DNA of 38,300 bases, taken from contig CALZJF010000021.1 in assembly GCA_945787885.1 (NCBI GenBank), positions 1-38,300 on the forward strand. Reading direction: 5' to 3'. Both the position numbers and the translations under genes were made by a program. The notes beneath the pieces are model-generated. The model searched no databases. It had not been told where the DNA came from and saw nothing but the letters and a program-made list of their open reading frames with translations. This document shows positions 18,028-25,918 of this stretch, piece after piece. How positions within the stretch are numbered: position 1 is the stretch's first letter; each line of letters begins with the position of its first letter. The DNA is from an uncultured Bacteroidales bacterium (lineage in GTDB: Bacteria > Bacteroidota > Bacteroidia > Bacteroidales > Bacteroidaceae).

Positions 18028-19374
18028 TCAAATACCCGTATAGTTCTCCGGACGTATGCGGTGCAACTCTGCCTTTATCTCATCGCTTACCTCCAGCTGA
18101 TCGATGAAGGCAGCTATGCTCTCCTCATTGATACCATTGTTCGTTCGCGTCAGTGCCTTCAGTGCCTCATAGGGATGCGGATAAGCTTCGCGACGCAAGA
18201 TGGTCTGAATAGCCTCCGCACACACAGCCCAACACTGGTCAAGATCGCGTGCGATGCTCTCCTCGTGTAGCAACAGTTTGTCCAGTCCCTTCAGGGTGCT
18301 GGCGAAAGCAATGAGGGCATGCCCCATCGGCACCCCAATATTACGTATGACGGTAGAGTCCGTCAGGTCGCGCTGCAGTCTGCTGATAGGGAGCTTACGG
18401 CTCAGGTGTTCCAAGATGGCATTTGCCAGACCAAGGTTTCCCTCTGAATTTTCAAAGTCGATGGGGTTCACCTTATGCGGCATTGCGCTGGAACCCACTT
18501 CGCCCGCCTTGATTTTCTGCTTGAAATACTCCATCGAGACATACTGCCAGAAGTCGCGGTCGCAATCGATGAGGATGGTATGGATACGTTTCATCACGTC
18601 GAACACGGCCGCCAGATTGTCGTAATTAGAAATCTGCGTGGTGTATTCTTCGCGCTGCAGCCCCAGTCGCTCGCTGAGGAACTGGTTTCCGAAAGCCTTC
18701 CAGTCATACTCTGGATAAGCCACATGGTGAGCATTGAAATTTCCTGTAGCACCGCCAAACTTTCCACTGATGGGCAGCGCCTTCAGCTGTGCGAGTTGCT
18801 GCTCCAAGCGATAGCTGAACACGCGCACCTCCTTGCCCAACCGCGTCGGACTGGCAGGTTGGCCGTGGGTCTTCGCCAACATGGGAATCCCTGCCCATTC
18901 TTCAGCACGAGCGTTGAGCGCATCCACCACTTGCTGTAGCAGCGGAATATATACCTCCGTCAGACTGTCTTTCAGCATCAGGGGGAACGAGGTGTTATTG
19001 ATGTCCTGACTCGTCAGACCGAAGTGTACAAACTCCTTGTAAGCATCCAGTCCGCCTATGCCGTCCAGCTTTTCCTTGATAAAATATTCGATAGCCTTCA
19101 CATCGTGATTCGTGACGCTCTCAATTTCCTTCACGTGTGCAGCATCTGCCTCTGAAAACTGCGAATAGATTTCTCTCAGTTTTTCAAACAGGCTATGCGG
19201 AAAATCGCTTAACTGCGGCAGGGGGAGTTCGCACAGCGCGATGAAGTATTCAATTTCCACTCGTACGCGATACTTCATCAGAGCGTATTCAGAAAAATAG
19301 GGAGCCAATGCCTCCGTCTTTGAGCGATAGCGTCCGTCTATCGGCGAGACGGCTGTCAGAATATCCAATTGCAT
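18028..19374 (-). CDS. purB: Adenylosuccinate lyase
   Basis: PurB acts twice in purine synthesis: it cleaves SAICAR to AICAR and adenylosuccinate to AMP, releasing fumarate each time. I start the gene at MQLDILTAVSPIDGRY, giving 448 aa. An upstream in-frame ATG at 19443 would add 23 residues unlike any family N-terminus. Superfamily signatures are present: KTHGQPASPT, LTSQDINNTS and the flexible catalytic loop GSSAMPHKVNPIDFENSEGN with the active Ser pair. The upstream DNA is odd, with a 22-bp tandem duplication and a 67-bp alternating pyrimidine-purine run between this gene and the lipoprotein gene. rluB starts about 120 bp downstream on the same strand. Confidence 0.96.
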   Translation of the reverse strand: MQLDILTAVSPIDGRYRSKTEALAPYFSEYALMKYRVRVEIEYFIALCELPLPQLSDFPHSLFEKLREIYSQFSEADAAHVKEIESVTNHDVKAIEYFIKEKLDGIGGLDAYKEFVHFGLTSQDINNTSFPLMLKDSLTEVYIPLLQQVVDALNARAEEWAGIPMLAKTHGQPASPTRLGKEVRVFSYRLEQQLAQLKALPISGKFGGATGNFNAHHVAYPEYDWKAFGNQFLSERLGLQREEYTTQISNYDNLAAVFDVMKRIHTILIDCDRDFWQYVSMEYFKQKIKAGEVGSSAMPHKVNPIDFENSEGNLGLANAILEHLSRKLPISRLQRDLTDSTVIRNIGVPMGHALIAFASTLKGLDKLLLHEESIARDLDQCWAVCAEAIQTILRREAYPHPYEALKALTRTNNGINEESIAAFIDQLEVSDEIKAELHRIRPENYTGI

Positions 19375-19413
19375 AATCGAAAAGTGTATATTTGGGGGGA
19401 TGGGGTTTAGTTG

Positions 19414-19457
19414 TCTGTCAATATTTATATAGGGATCTGTCAATATTTATATAGGGA
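19414..19457. repeat. Perfect 22-bp tandem duplication upstream of purB
   Basis: Positions 19414-19435 and 19436-19457 are identical. The unit starts with TCTGTCAATATT and ends with ATATAGGGA. It lies 40-83 bp upstream of the purB start codon, so it may duplicate a promoter element or operator. Confidence 0.9.
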
Positions 19458-19467
19458 GAGCAAACAC

Positions 19468-19534
19468 CATATATATACGCATATATACGCGCGCGTGCGC
19501 ACGTATATATACACGTATATATATATGTGTATGC
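19468..19534. other. 67-bp uninterrupted alternating pyrimidine-purine tract (Z-DNA/cruciform candidate)
   Basis: Every step from 19468 to 19534 alternates pyrimidine and purine. AT-rich arms (CATATATATACG and ACGTATATATATAT) surround a GC core (CGCGCGCGTGCGCACG at about 19488-19503). Alternating CG/CA steps favour left-handed DNA, and the near-palindromic TA arms could extrude. The tract lies between purB and the lipoprotein gene, 94-160 bp upstream of purB. Confidence 0.85.
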
Positions 19535-19635
19535 CGCGATTGCTATTAGCCTGATGCACCGTTGTGTGCTTGTTCAGAAGAGTACACGAACATCCCGAAT
19601 CTTTTCGAGACGTATTGCGCCTGAGCCGTGCCTCT

Positions 19636-20055
19636 TCACCTCAGTCTCCAAGAGTCGCCAATGCGCACCATCGGAAGCATAATCTCCTCGAAGGAACGGT
19701 CATTGAACGTCACTTCCACGAAGACCTCAGCATACGTTCTCTCAGCATTAGGCTTCACTTCCAGCACACGGCAAGCTATGGGGCCGCCGTTCTCCTCCAC
19801 CTGCGCCCGATGCCGCTGTTTGAAGAGTGCCGCCATCTGCCGCCGATAGTCCTCCGTGGCATGGTCTGCCGACTCCATCTGCCTAACATAGGCATCGAAG
19901 TCGCCGCGGATGTAAAGCCCATACATTTCCGCCACGTCTGCCACATCGGGCAGCGCTGTCGCCTCCAATTGCTCCTCCGCCCTCGCCCTGCCGCACGCCG
20001 TCGTCAGCAGGAGGCAGCAGAACATCGTCAGGGCCATTGCCGTCCGTCGCATCAT
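19636..20055 (-). CDS. Small predicted lipoprotein, NTF2-like/DUF4878-type
   Basis: I choose the start [12 protein letters not shown] at 20055, where the ATG overlaps the der stop codon as ATGA. An earlier in-frame start at 20100 lies deep inside der. The resulting 139-aa protein has a short basic N-terminus, a hydrophobic stretch and a lipobox-like LTTAC, so it is probably a lipoprotein. The mature part (~35-139: [49 protein letters not shown]) has the helix-then-strands pattern of NTF2-like/DUF4878 proteins. Its function is unknown. Coupling to der suggests they are translated together. Confidence 0.75.
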   Translation of the reverse strand: MMRRTAMALTMFCCLLLTTACGRARAEEQLEATALPDVADVAEMYGLYIRGDFDAYVRQMESADHATEDYRRQMAALFKQRHRAQVEENGGPIACRVLEVKPNAERTYAEVFVEVTFNDRSFEEIMLPMVRIGDSWRLR

Positions 20056-21365
20056 TTCTGTCGGATAAAGATGTTCATCGGACAGCCGCTGAAGTCCCAA
20101 CGCTCGCGAATCTTGTTCTCCAAGAATCGCTTATAAGGCTCTTTCACATATTGCGGCAGGTTGGCATAGAAGACGAACGTCGGCACCTGCGTATCGCGAA
20201 TCTGCGAGCAATATTTTATCTTGATATACTTTCCCTTGATTGAAGGGGGCGGATAGGCCTCTATCAGCGGAAGCATCTCTTCATTCAGACGTCCCGTCGT
20301 CACATGGCGTCGCCGGTTCAGATATACCTCCTTCGCCGTCTCCAGCACCTTGAAGATGCGCTGCTTCGTCAGGGCACTGCCGAAGATGATGGGGAAGTCC
20401 GTGAAGGGAGCCATGCGCTCGCGGATAGCACCCTCAAAGCAGGCTATGCTCTGCGGCGTCTTGTCCTCCACCAAGTCCCATTTGTTCACCACCACCACCA
20501 AGCTCTTGCCATTCCGCTGTATGAGTTGAAAGATATTCATATCCTGTGCTTCTATGCCGCGCGTGGCGTCAATCATCAAGATGCAGACGTCAGAATTTTC
20601 GATGGCACGGATGGAGCGCATGACGCTGTAGAACTCCAAGTCTTCCGTCACCTTGTTTTTCTTGCGGATTCCTGCCGTATCCACCAAATAGAAGTCGAAG
20701 CCGAACTTATCGTAACGCGTATAGATAGCATCGCGTGTAGTTCCTGCCACGTCCGTCACGATATGCCGTTCTTCACCAATGAAAGCGTTCACGAGACTGC
20801 TCTTTCCTGCGTTCGGTCGCCCTACGATGGCGAATCGGGGAATGTTCTCCTCGCTCTCCTCGCTGTTCTTCACAGGGAGCATCGCGCAGATTTTGTCCAA
20901 GAGGTCGCCCGTGCCGCTTCCCGTAGCCGCACTGACGCAGAAGGGGTCGTCAAGGCCGAGCGAATAAAACTCTGGCGCACCATAGCGGTCCTCATTATTG
21001 TCGGTCTTGTTCGCACAGACAATCACGGGCACTTGGCTGCGACGCAAAATCTCTGCCACAGCCATATCCAAATCCGTCACTCCGCTCTGCACATCCACCA
21101 AGAAGAGTATCAAGTCACACTCTTCCGTGGCAATACTCACCTGCTTGCGGATTTCATGCTCGAAGACATCATCGCTCCCTACTACCCAACCGCCAGTATC
21201 GACGATTGAGAATTCCCTTCCGCACCATTCCACTTTGCCATACTGGCGGTCGCGCGTGGTGCCAGCTTCATCGCTGACGATGGCGTGGCGTGTTCCTGTG
21301 AGACGATTGAAAAGGGTAGATTTCCCGACATTCGGCCTACCGACTATTGCTACTAAATTGGGCAT
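20052..21365 (-). CDS. der: Ribosome-assembly GTPase Der (EngA)
   Basis: Der is a tandem-G-domain GTPase needed for 50S subunit maturation. The 437-aa protein has a first G domain with the P-loop GRPNVGKST (residues 9-17), DTGG and NKTD, and a second G domain from ~175 with [17 protein letters not shown] and NKWD. The C-terminal KH-like domain (~350-437) ends with FIRQK. A good Bacteroidetes promoter lies about 30 bp upstream on the minus strand. The stop codon overlaps the start of the downstream lipoprotein gene. Confidence 0.97.
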   Translation of the reverse strand: MPNLVAIVGRPNVGKSTLFNRLTGTRHAIVSDEAGTTRDRQYGKVEWCGREFSIVDTGGWVVGSDDVFEHEIRKQVSIATEECDLILFLVDVQSGVTDLDMAVAEILRRSQVPVIVCANKTDNNEDRYGAPEFYSLGLDDPFCVSAATGSGTGDLLDKICAMLPVKNSEESEENIPRFAIVGRPNAGKSSLVNAFIGEERHIVTDVAGTTRDAIYTRYDKFGFDFYLVDTAGIRKKNKVTEDLEFYSVMRSIRAIENSDVCILMIDATRGIEAQDMNIFQLIQRNGKSLVVVVNKWDLVEDKTPQSIACFEGAIRERMAPFTDFPIIFGSALTKQRIFKVLETAKEVYLNRRRHVTTGRLNEEMLPLIEAYPPPSIKGKYIKIKYCSQIRDTQVPTFVFYANLPQYVKEPYKRFLENKIRERWDFSGCPMNIFIRQK

Positions 21366-21394
21366 TCCTTTGGTATAATAAACAATTATGGCAG

Positions 21395-21426
21395 CAAAGT
21401 TAGTATTTTATTGAGGATTAAGCAAA
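21395..21426 (-). promoter_or_regulatory. Promoter of der
   Basis: On the minus strand, TTTG (21426-21423) is followed after 20 nt by TAACTTTG (21402-21395). This is a full match to the Bacteroidetes -33/-7 consensus. The -7 box ends 30 bp before the der start codon. Confidence 0.8.
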
Positions 21427-21473
21427 GCAAAGATTGTCAAAAACCCCCTCCGTTTGCTGAAATTCAGTCAAAT

Positions 21474-21506
21474 TTTCGTCACATTGGCTTTTATGTGCTA
21501 ATTTTG
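21474..21506 (+). promoter_or_regulatory. Promoter of the DUF4831 gene
   Basis: TAATTTTG at 21499-21506 fits the -7 box TAnnTTTG. The -33 box is weak: TTTC at 21474-21477, spacing 21. It points toward the DUF4831 gene, leaving a leader of about 130 nt, and is divergent from the der promoter. Confidence 0.6.
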
Positions 21507-21644
21507 CATTCAAGAATTATCAACTCCATGCCCCCGCAGGCCTCGCACGATGGCTTCGCACAAGAGTCTCATCATGCGCTGCTGCCCCTGTTGGTCTGCA
21601 CGCACTTTTTCAAAATCACCCTTTCCTTTTTCATATATTAAAAC

Positions 21645-22739
21645 ATGAAATCTCTCCGTTGCATCCTCCTCCCCCATCTGCTCCTACTCACAGCCCTCCC
21701 CATCGCCTCCACAGCCGTAGGCCAGACCCTCGTCAGCCCCTATACCCCCGGCGTGACCGCCGAAGGCATCACGTATTTCCTCCCCGAGACCCACGTTCGC
21801 CTCGTCCTGACTGCCACGCGCCGCTGCCATACCCCCGGCGAATATGCACAATATGCTGAGCGCTATCTGGGCATCAGCGATGCGACCACTGAGTCCTACG
21901 AAACGTGGACACTCGACAACGTGGAGATGATTCCCTACGGTGTCCCCGACACGAGCAAAGTCTATACCATAGCCCTCGCCTCCAAGACGAGTGCTCCCCT
22001 CGTCAGCCTCACCCCCGATGGCATCCTCCTTGCCGTCAATGCCGAAGTTCACCAGCCCAGCCCACTCCCTGAGGCCTCCTGCACGCCCCTGCCAACTCCC
22101 GCCCTCAACGCTTCTGACTATCTCACTGCCGACATCCTCCGGGCTGCCACTCGCGCCAAGCGGGCGGAGCTCGCCGCACAGGAGATTTATGACATTCGCG
22201 AGAACCGCAGCCTCCTCGCCAAAGGTTTGGCCGACTTCAACCCTGCCGACGGCGAACAGCTGAAGACGATGCTCCAGCAGCTCGCCACAGCTGAGCAGGC
22301 TCTGACCACGCTCTTCACGGGCAGCGAGCGCGCAGAACGCCACACCTTCGTCTTCGACTTCTGCCCTCGCGCTGCCGTCGAGCGTCAGCTCCTGTTCCGT
22401 TTCTCCAAATTCCTCGGCCTCGTCGATGCCGACGACTTGGCAGGCGAACCTTTCTATGTCAGCGTCGCCAACGAAACGCGTCTCCCGGAATCTTCCCTCG
22501 ACGGCAAGAAGAAGAAAAAGGAGAAGCCCGACCTTCGCTATTGCCTCCCCGGGCGCGCCCGCATCACGCTATCGTCGGCTTCCGAAACGATTACTGAGAC
22601 CATCATTGCCGTAGCACAGATGGGAAGAGTGGAACATCTCGGCGGCGAGCTCTTCAACAAGAAGTTCACCACCCACGTCATGCTGAACCCCGTCACGGGC
22701 AATATCGAAAAAATTTCTTCTGAGGAAGAAGAGGAATAA
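21645..22739 (+). CDS. DUF4831 family exported protein
   Basis: This 364-aa protein has a signal peptide (MKSLRCILLPHLLLLTALPIASTAVGQ). The family's N-terminal pattern follows: GVTAEGITYFLPET, then RRCHTPGEYAQYAERYLGI, a segment resembling the start of many Bacteroidales DUF4831 proteins. A helical stretch at ~165-225 (AELAAQEIYDIRENRSLLAKGL) precedes a beta-rich C-terminal half and a very acidic end (SSEEEEE). The family has no known function to my knowledge; it is probably periplasmic or outer-membrane associated. It has its own promoter and terminator, so it is a single-gene unit. Confidence 0.85.
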   Translation: MKSLRCILLPHLLLLTALPIASTAVGQTLVSPYTPGVTAEGITYFLPETHVRLVLTATRRCHTPGEYAQYAERYLGISDATTESYETWTLDNVEMIPYGVPDTSKVYTIALASKTSAPLVSLTPDGILLAVNAEVHQPSPLPEASCTPLPTPALNASDYLTADILRAATRAKRAELAAQEIYDIRENRSLLAKGLADFNPADGEQLKTMLQQLATAEQALTTLFTGSERAERHTFVFDFCPRAAVERQLLFRFSKFLGLVDADDLAGEPFYVSVANETRLPESSLDGKKKKKEKPDLRYCLPGRARITLSSASETITETIIAVAQMGRVEHLGGELFNKKFTTHVMLNPVTGNIEKISSEEEEE

Positions 22740-22762
22740 GCCCACGCTAAAAGTTCCAAAGG

Positions 22763-22797
22763 AAAGGGGGCGGACCGCTGCGGTCCGCCCCCTTTTT
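22763..22797 (+). terminator. Rho-independent terminator after the DUF4831 gene
   Basis: GGGGGCGGACCG (22766-22777) pairs with CGGTCCGCCCCC (22781-22792) around a 3-nt loop, followed by TTTTT. This is a very stable GC-rich stem, 24 bp after the stop codon. Confidence 0.92.
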
Positions 22798-22865
22798 CCT
22801 TCCCATTTCACAGGCATTCATGCGACGGGTTCAGACATCGCATTGGCTACACCTCTCAACATATA

Positions 22866-23492
22866 TCACTCATCATATTCAATGCCTGCTTTCTCCAGCA
22901 TTTCGCGCACTTCGTCATCGAACGACATTCTTTTGTGATGTGCTTTTTGATTCGCTATATAATTGCTGACAGCTGGCAAAAACGATTTGCTGTACGAGAA
23001 TGCACCACACCCCGTTTGCCATGCAAAATTCACGCCGCCATGCTGTTCCCTGATGTGCATCGTTGCTTGTAAGTAGGTAATAAAAATTATTTTATAGTAA
23101 GTATATAGTAGAAATTATGATGGTTTGTATGTTTGAACGCTCTCTTTGGCGCATCTTTTAGCCTTGAAAACAGTCACATAGCTCGCTATGCTCCTTTATT
23201 TCAAGACTAAAATCTGCATCCAAATAGAGCATTCAAACATAAAACTAATTTTCATTACCTACTTATCTTCAACGATTGCACCCATTCCGACAGAGCTTCC
23301 TTTGGTGTCATGCCAAAAAATGCACATCATCCTCCACCCCATTTATTATATATGGCGTATGCCCGTGGTTCTTGAGTGCGCCTGCCATATAACGATACAA
23401 TTCCTCTTGCCATTCGCGACGTATCAATGCCTCGCGTCCCTTAACGGCAAAGATGACATACGTATATATATTTGGGTATATGTATTTGCCAT
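22866..23492 (-). pseudogene. Inactivated Y1 (IS200/IS605-type) transposase, interrupted by a family B element
   Basis: The start ATG at 23492 encodes MANTYTQIY, then a frameshift moves the reading to VIFAVKGREALIRREWQEEL. The HUH region reads DDVHFL instead of the usual DHVHFL, and a second frameshift follows (next frame: FGMTPKEALSEWVQSLKI). A 192-bp family B element then splits the gene. The C-terminal part (QATMHIREQHGGVNFAWQTGCGAFSYS in the next block) includes NYIANQKAHH, with the candidate catalytic Tyr, and ends EKAGIEYDE. Removing the element and one TA gives ...TTG AAG ATA CAA GCA ACG ATG..., an in-frame L-K-I-Q-A-T-M. A B-type end also touches the start codon at 23494. Confidence 0.85.
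23072..23263. mobile_element. Family B MITE-like element, copy 2 (inside transposase pseudogene)
   Basis: This 192-bp element has ends AGTAGGTAATAAAAATTA and AATTTTCATTACCTACT and is flanked by TA (23070-23071 and 23264-23265). Inner arms pair, TATGTTTGAACGCTCT with AGAGCATTCAAACATA, and the apex is CATAGC-TC-GCTATG. It carries no gene. Its TA duplication is visible because the interrupted gene can be read through. Confidence 0.9.
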
Positions 23493-23493
23493 A

Positions 23494-23513
23494 AGTAGGT
23501 AATGAAAAAATCA
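23494..23513. mobile_element. Solitary family B end at the transposase start codon
   Basis: AGTAGGTAATGAAAAAATCA starts right after TA (23492-23493), whose complement supplies the first bases of the transposase start codon. The rest of the element is not recognisable further right. Confidence 0.55.
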
Positions 23514-23574
23514 TTGATTATGGCAGGCTGCAAGCATGTTCCCGAGGTGAAAATACTGAGCTGTTCGACCATTT

Positions 23575-23700
23575 CAGGGAGGCATCCACCCAAAAATGAC
23601 CACATTCCGCCCTCAAAGTAATCACTATCACCCCTCCATGTGGTCACATTGCCCCCTCAAAGTGGCCACATGGAGATGAAAATCACCGTAGAAAAACGTG
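23575..23700. repeat. Short inverted and repeated motifs related to repeat C
   Basis: CCATGTGGTCAC (23636-23647) and GTGGCCACATGG (23662-23673) form an 11/12 inverted repeat. The reverse complement of the region contains TGACCACAT, GGGGGCAA, TGATTACTTTGAGGG and TGGTCATTTT, motifs of the same type as the start of repeat C (7725-7795 and 37790-37855). From 23700 to 23940 I see no gene or clear signal. Confidence 0.45.
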
Positions 23701-23966
23701 AAAAACACGGTAAAAATGGGGATTCTCAAACCAAACATGGGGGAAACTCTCTGCATCCTGACCTCACATCGTCCGTTCTGCCCACGAAAATCGACCTTTC
23801 CGACCACTATTTTCTCTATTCGCAGAGGCAATCCTGACGGAAATTACGGCTTGAAAAAGTAAGTTTTTTTAGCCATACCCCTTTTCGATTTCAGAAATGT
23901 CATGCGCAGAGAACGCACGACAAACTGGCGTTTTTTGAAAAAAAAGAGACATTTTTGCGCCATAGT

Positions 23967-23998
23967 CTTGCTACATCGGGGAAGATGGGCTATATTTG
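23967..23998 (+). promoter_or_regulatory. Promoter of rubrerythrin gene
   Basis: The -7 box TATATTTG is at 23991-23998 and a -33 box CTTG is at 23967-23970, with 20 nt between them. The leader to the rubrerythrin ATG at 24045 is about 40 nt. Confidence 0.75.
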
Positions 23999-24044
23999 CA
24001 CCCGTCAAAAAAACCACATTAACCATCAACAACAAACGCACAAC

Positions 24045-24587
24045 ATGAAAAACAACAAGTATGCCGGCACGCAGACCGAGAAAAATCTGGAAGCCGCTTT
24101 CGCCGGAGAATCTCAGGCCCGCAACAAATACACCTACTTCGCTTCCAAGGCTAAGAAAGAAGGCTTCGAGCAGATTGCAGCCCTCTTCCTCAAGACCGCC
24201 GACAATGAGAAAGAGCATGCCAAACTGTGGTTCAAGGAGCTGAACGGCTTGGGCGACACGGCAGAAAACCTGCTGGATGCTGCTGAGGGCGAGAACTACG
24301 AATGGACGGACATGTATGAGGGATTCGCCAAGACTGCCGATGAGGAAGGATTCCACGAGCTCGCCGCAAAGTTTCGCCTCGTAGCTGCCATCGAGCGTCG
24401 TCACGAGGAGCGTTATCGCGCACTGCTCCACAATGTGAAGATGGCAGAAGTGTTCGCCAAGAGCGAGGTGAAGGTGTGGGAATGCCGCAACTGCGGACAC
24501 ATCGTCGTAGGCACGGAGGCTCCCGAACTCTGCCCCACCTGCGCTCATCCGAAGGCTTACTTCGAACTGCTCGCTGAGAACTACTAA
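24045..24587 (+). CDS. rbr: Rubrerythrin
   Basis: Rubrerythrin reduces hydrogen peroxide to water in anaerobes using a diiron site and a rubredoxin-type iron. I start at [15 protein letters not shown] (180 aa), because an upstream ATG at 23955 lies before the promoter. The N-terminal four-helix domain has the diiron ligands in ENLRPAR-like position [26 protein letters not shown] and [10 protein letters not shown]. The C-terminal rubredoxin domain (~145-180) has CRNCGH and CPTCAHPK. It is a single gene between its own promoter and a terminator. Confidence 0.96.
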   Translation: MKNNKYAGTQTEKNLEAAFAGESQARNKYTYFASKAKKEGFEQIAALFLKTADNEKEHAKLWFKELNGLGDTAENLLDAAEGENYEWTDMYEGFAKTADEEGFHELAAKFRLVAAIERRHEERYRALLHNVKMAEVFAKSEVKVWECRNCGHIVVGTEAPELCPTCAHPKAYFELLAENY

Positions 24588-24630
24588 TTCTCTTAGAGTC
24601 ATATCCCCCCACTCCTCGTAAAGGGAGAAA

Positions 24631-24674
24631 AATCAGGGCGCGGCCAGACCGAATGAGTCTGCCGCGCCCTGATT
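24631..24674. terminator. Bidirectional terminator between rubrerythrin and patB genes
   Basis: AATCAGGGCGCGGC (24631-24644) pairs with the matching arm ending at 24674, and an inner CAGAC/GTCTG stem continues it with one mismatch. The flanks have TTACGTTT on the plus side and TTTTCTCCCTTT on the minus side. The two genes converge here. Confidence 0.85.
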
Positions 24675-24709
24675 ACGTTTGTCGTGGGGGGAAATAAGAA
24701 GGAGGAGTG

Positions 24710-25900
24710 TTACTGCTCGATGTCGGCAGCAAGGCGAATGGCATCGCGCAGCTGCTCAAGGGCTTGCTGCAAGACGCTGCGAGGAGAGGCGATGTTCATG
24801 CGCATGAAGCCTTCACCGCCGGGGCCGAACATTGCGCCATCGTTGAGAGCCAGACGGGCTCGACGAACGAAGAGGTCGATGAGACGGGAGTGGGAAAGAC
24901 GGAGGGCGCGGCAGTCAATCCATACGAGGAAGGAGGCCTGCGGCCGCCAAGGCTTCAGCAGGGGCATCTCGCGCTCGCAGAAAGCGCGGACAAACTCATA
25001 GTTCGCCTCCACATACCGCAACATCTCCTGCCGCCACTCTTCGCCCTCGCGGAAGGCGGCTATCGTGGCAATGGGGGCAAAAAGAGTGGGTTCGTTCAGC
25101 TCGTTTGCCTGTAACCAGGAGAAGAAGGCATGGCGCAGGCGGGCATCGGGGACGATGGCGTAAGAGCTGACGATGCCGGCGATGTTGAATGTCTTTGAGG
25201 GCGCGCCGAAGGTGATGCTACAGGAGCGGGCGGCTTCGGAGACGCTGGCGAAGGGGATATGGCGATTGCCCCACAGTGCCATGTCGCAGTGAATTTCATC
25301 GCTAATGACGATGATGCCGCGCTCGGCACAAAATTCTGCCAGACGCTCCAGCGTGGGGCGACTCCAGACGATGCCGGCAGGATTGTGGGGATTGGAGAGG
25401 ATGAGCATTCGGCAGCGAGGGTCGGAGGCTATGTCGGCGAGCTGGTCGAAGTCCATTTCGTAGGTTTCGCCCTGCTCGCGCAGGGGGTTCAGCACCACCT
25501 CGCGATGGTTTCCCTCGGGCGTCAGGCGGAAGGGGTGATAGACGGGGGGCTGAATAATGACCTTCTCGTCGGGCTTCACAAAGACATTGATGGCCATGCC
25601 TATGCCTTTGACAATGCCGGGTATGTAGGTCATCCATTCGCGCTGCGGCCGCCATCCGTGGTGACTTTCTATCCAGCTGATGACGGTGGGCCAATAGTCG
25701 GGGGGCTCGACGGTGTAGCCATAGAGGGAATGCTCCAGACGGCGACGCAGGGCTTCCGTAATGAACGGGGGCGTCAGGAAATCCATGTCTGCCACCCACA
25801 GGGGCAGAAGATGGGCATCGCCGTATCGCTCCTCAAGCACTTCGAGCTTCAATGCGCCCGTGCCAGAGCGGTCGATGACGGTATCAAAATCGTATTTCAT
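24710..25900 (-). CDS. PatB/MalY-type PLP-dependent C-S lyase (cystathionine beta-lyase)
   Basis: This 396-aa fold-type I PLP enzyme belongs to the MalY/PatB group, which cleaves C-S bonds in cystathionine or cysteine. Group landmarks are KYDFDTVIDRSGTGALK at the start, LPLWVADMDF (~32-41), YGYT (~61), PPVYHPF, LSNPHNPAG (~169-177), SDEIHCDM (~200-207) and the PLP Lys236 in APSKTFNIAG. It follows the other PLP gene by 18 bp on the same strand, so the two form an operon. Together they suggest methionine/cysteine interconversion or release of H2S and methanethiol. The name patB is a family assignment, not proven. Confidence 0.9.
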   Translation of the reverse strand: MKYDFDTVIDRSGTGALKLEVLEERYGDAHLLPLWVADMDFLTPPFITEALRRRLEHSLYGYTVEPPDYWPTVISWIESHHGWRPQREWMTYIPGIVKGIGMAINVFVKPDEKVIIQPPVYHPFRLTPEGNHREVVLNPLREQGETYEMDFDQLADIASDPRCRMLILSNPHNPAGIVWSRPTLERLAEFCAERGIIVISDEIHCDMALWGNRHIPFASVSEAARSCSITFGAPSKTFNIAGIVSSYAIVPDARLRHAFFSWLQANELNEPTLFAPIATIAAFREGEEWRQEMLRYVEANYEFVRAFCEREMPLLKPWRPQASFLVWIDCRALRLSHSRLIDLFVRRARLALNDGAMFGPGGEGFMRMNIASPRSVLQQALEQLRDAIRLAADIEQ

Positions 25901-25918
25901 AGTGGGAGGGTATGTAGA

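Noticed and set aside
19387-19394. TATATTTG on the plus strand as a promoter
   Set aside because: It points away from purB and no plus-strand gene follows. It is probably chance in AT-rich sequence.
22866-23513. The Y1 transposase as the enzyme that moves the palindromes (a RAYT/REPIN-type system)
   Set aside because: Y1 transposases of this kind do not make target duplications, whereas A copies show 4-bp and B copies TA duplications. The B element interrupts the transposase gene instead of forming its ends, although a lone B end does touch its start codon.
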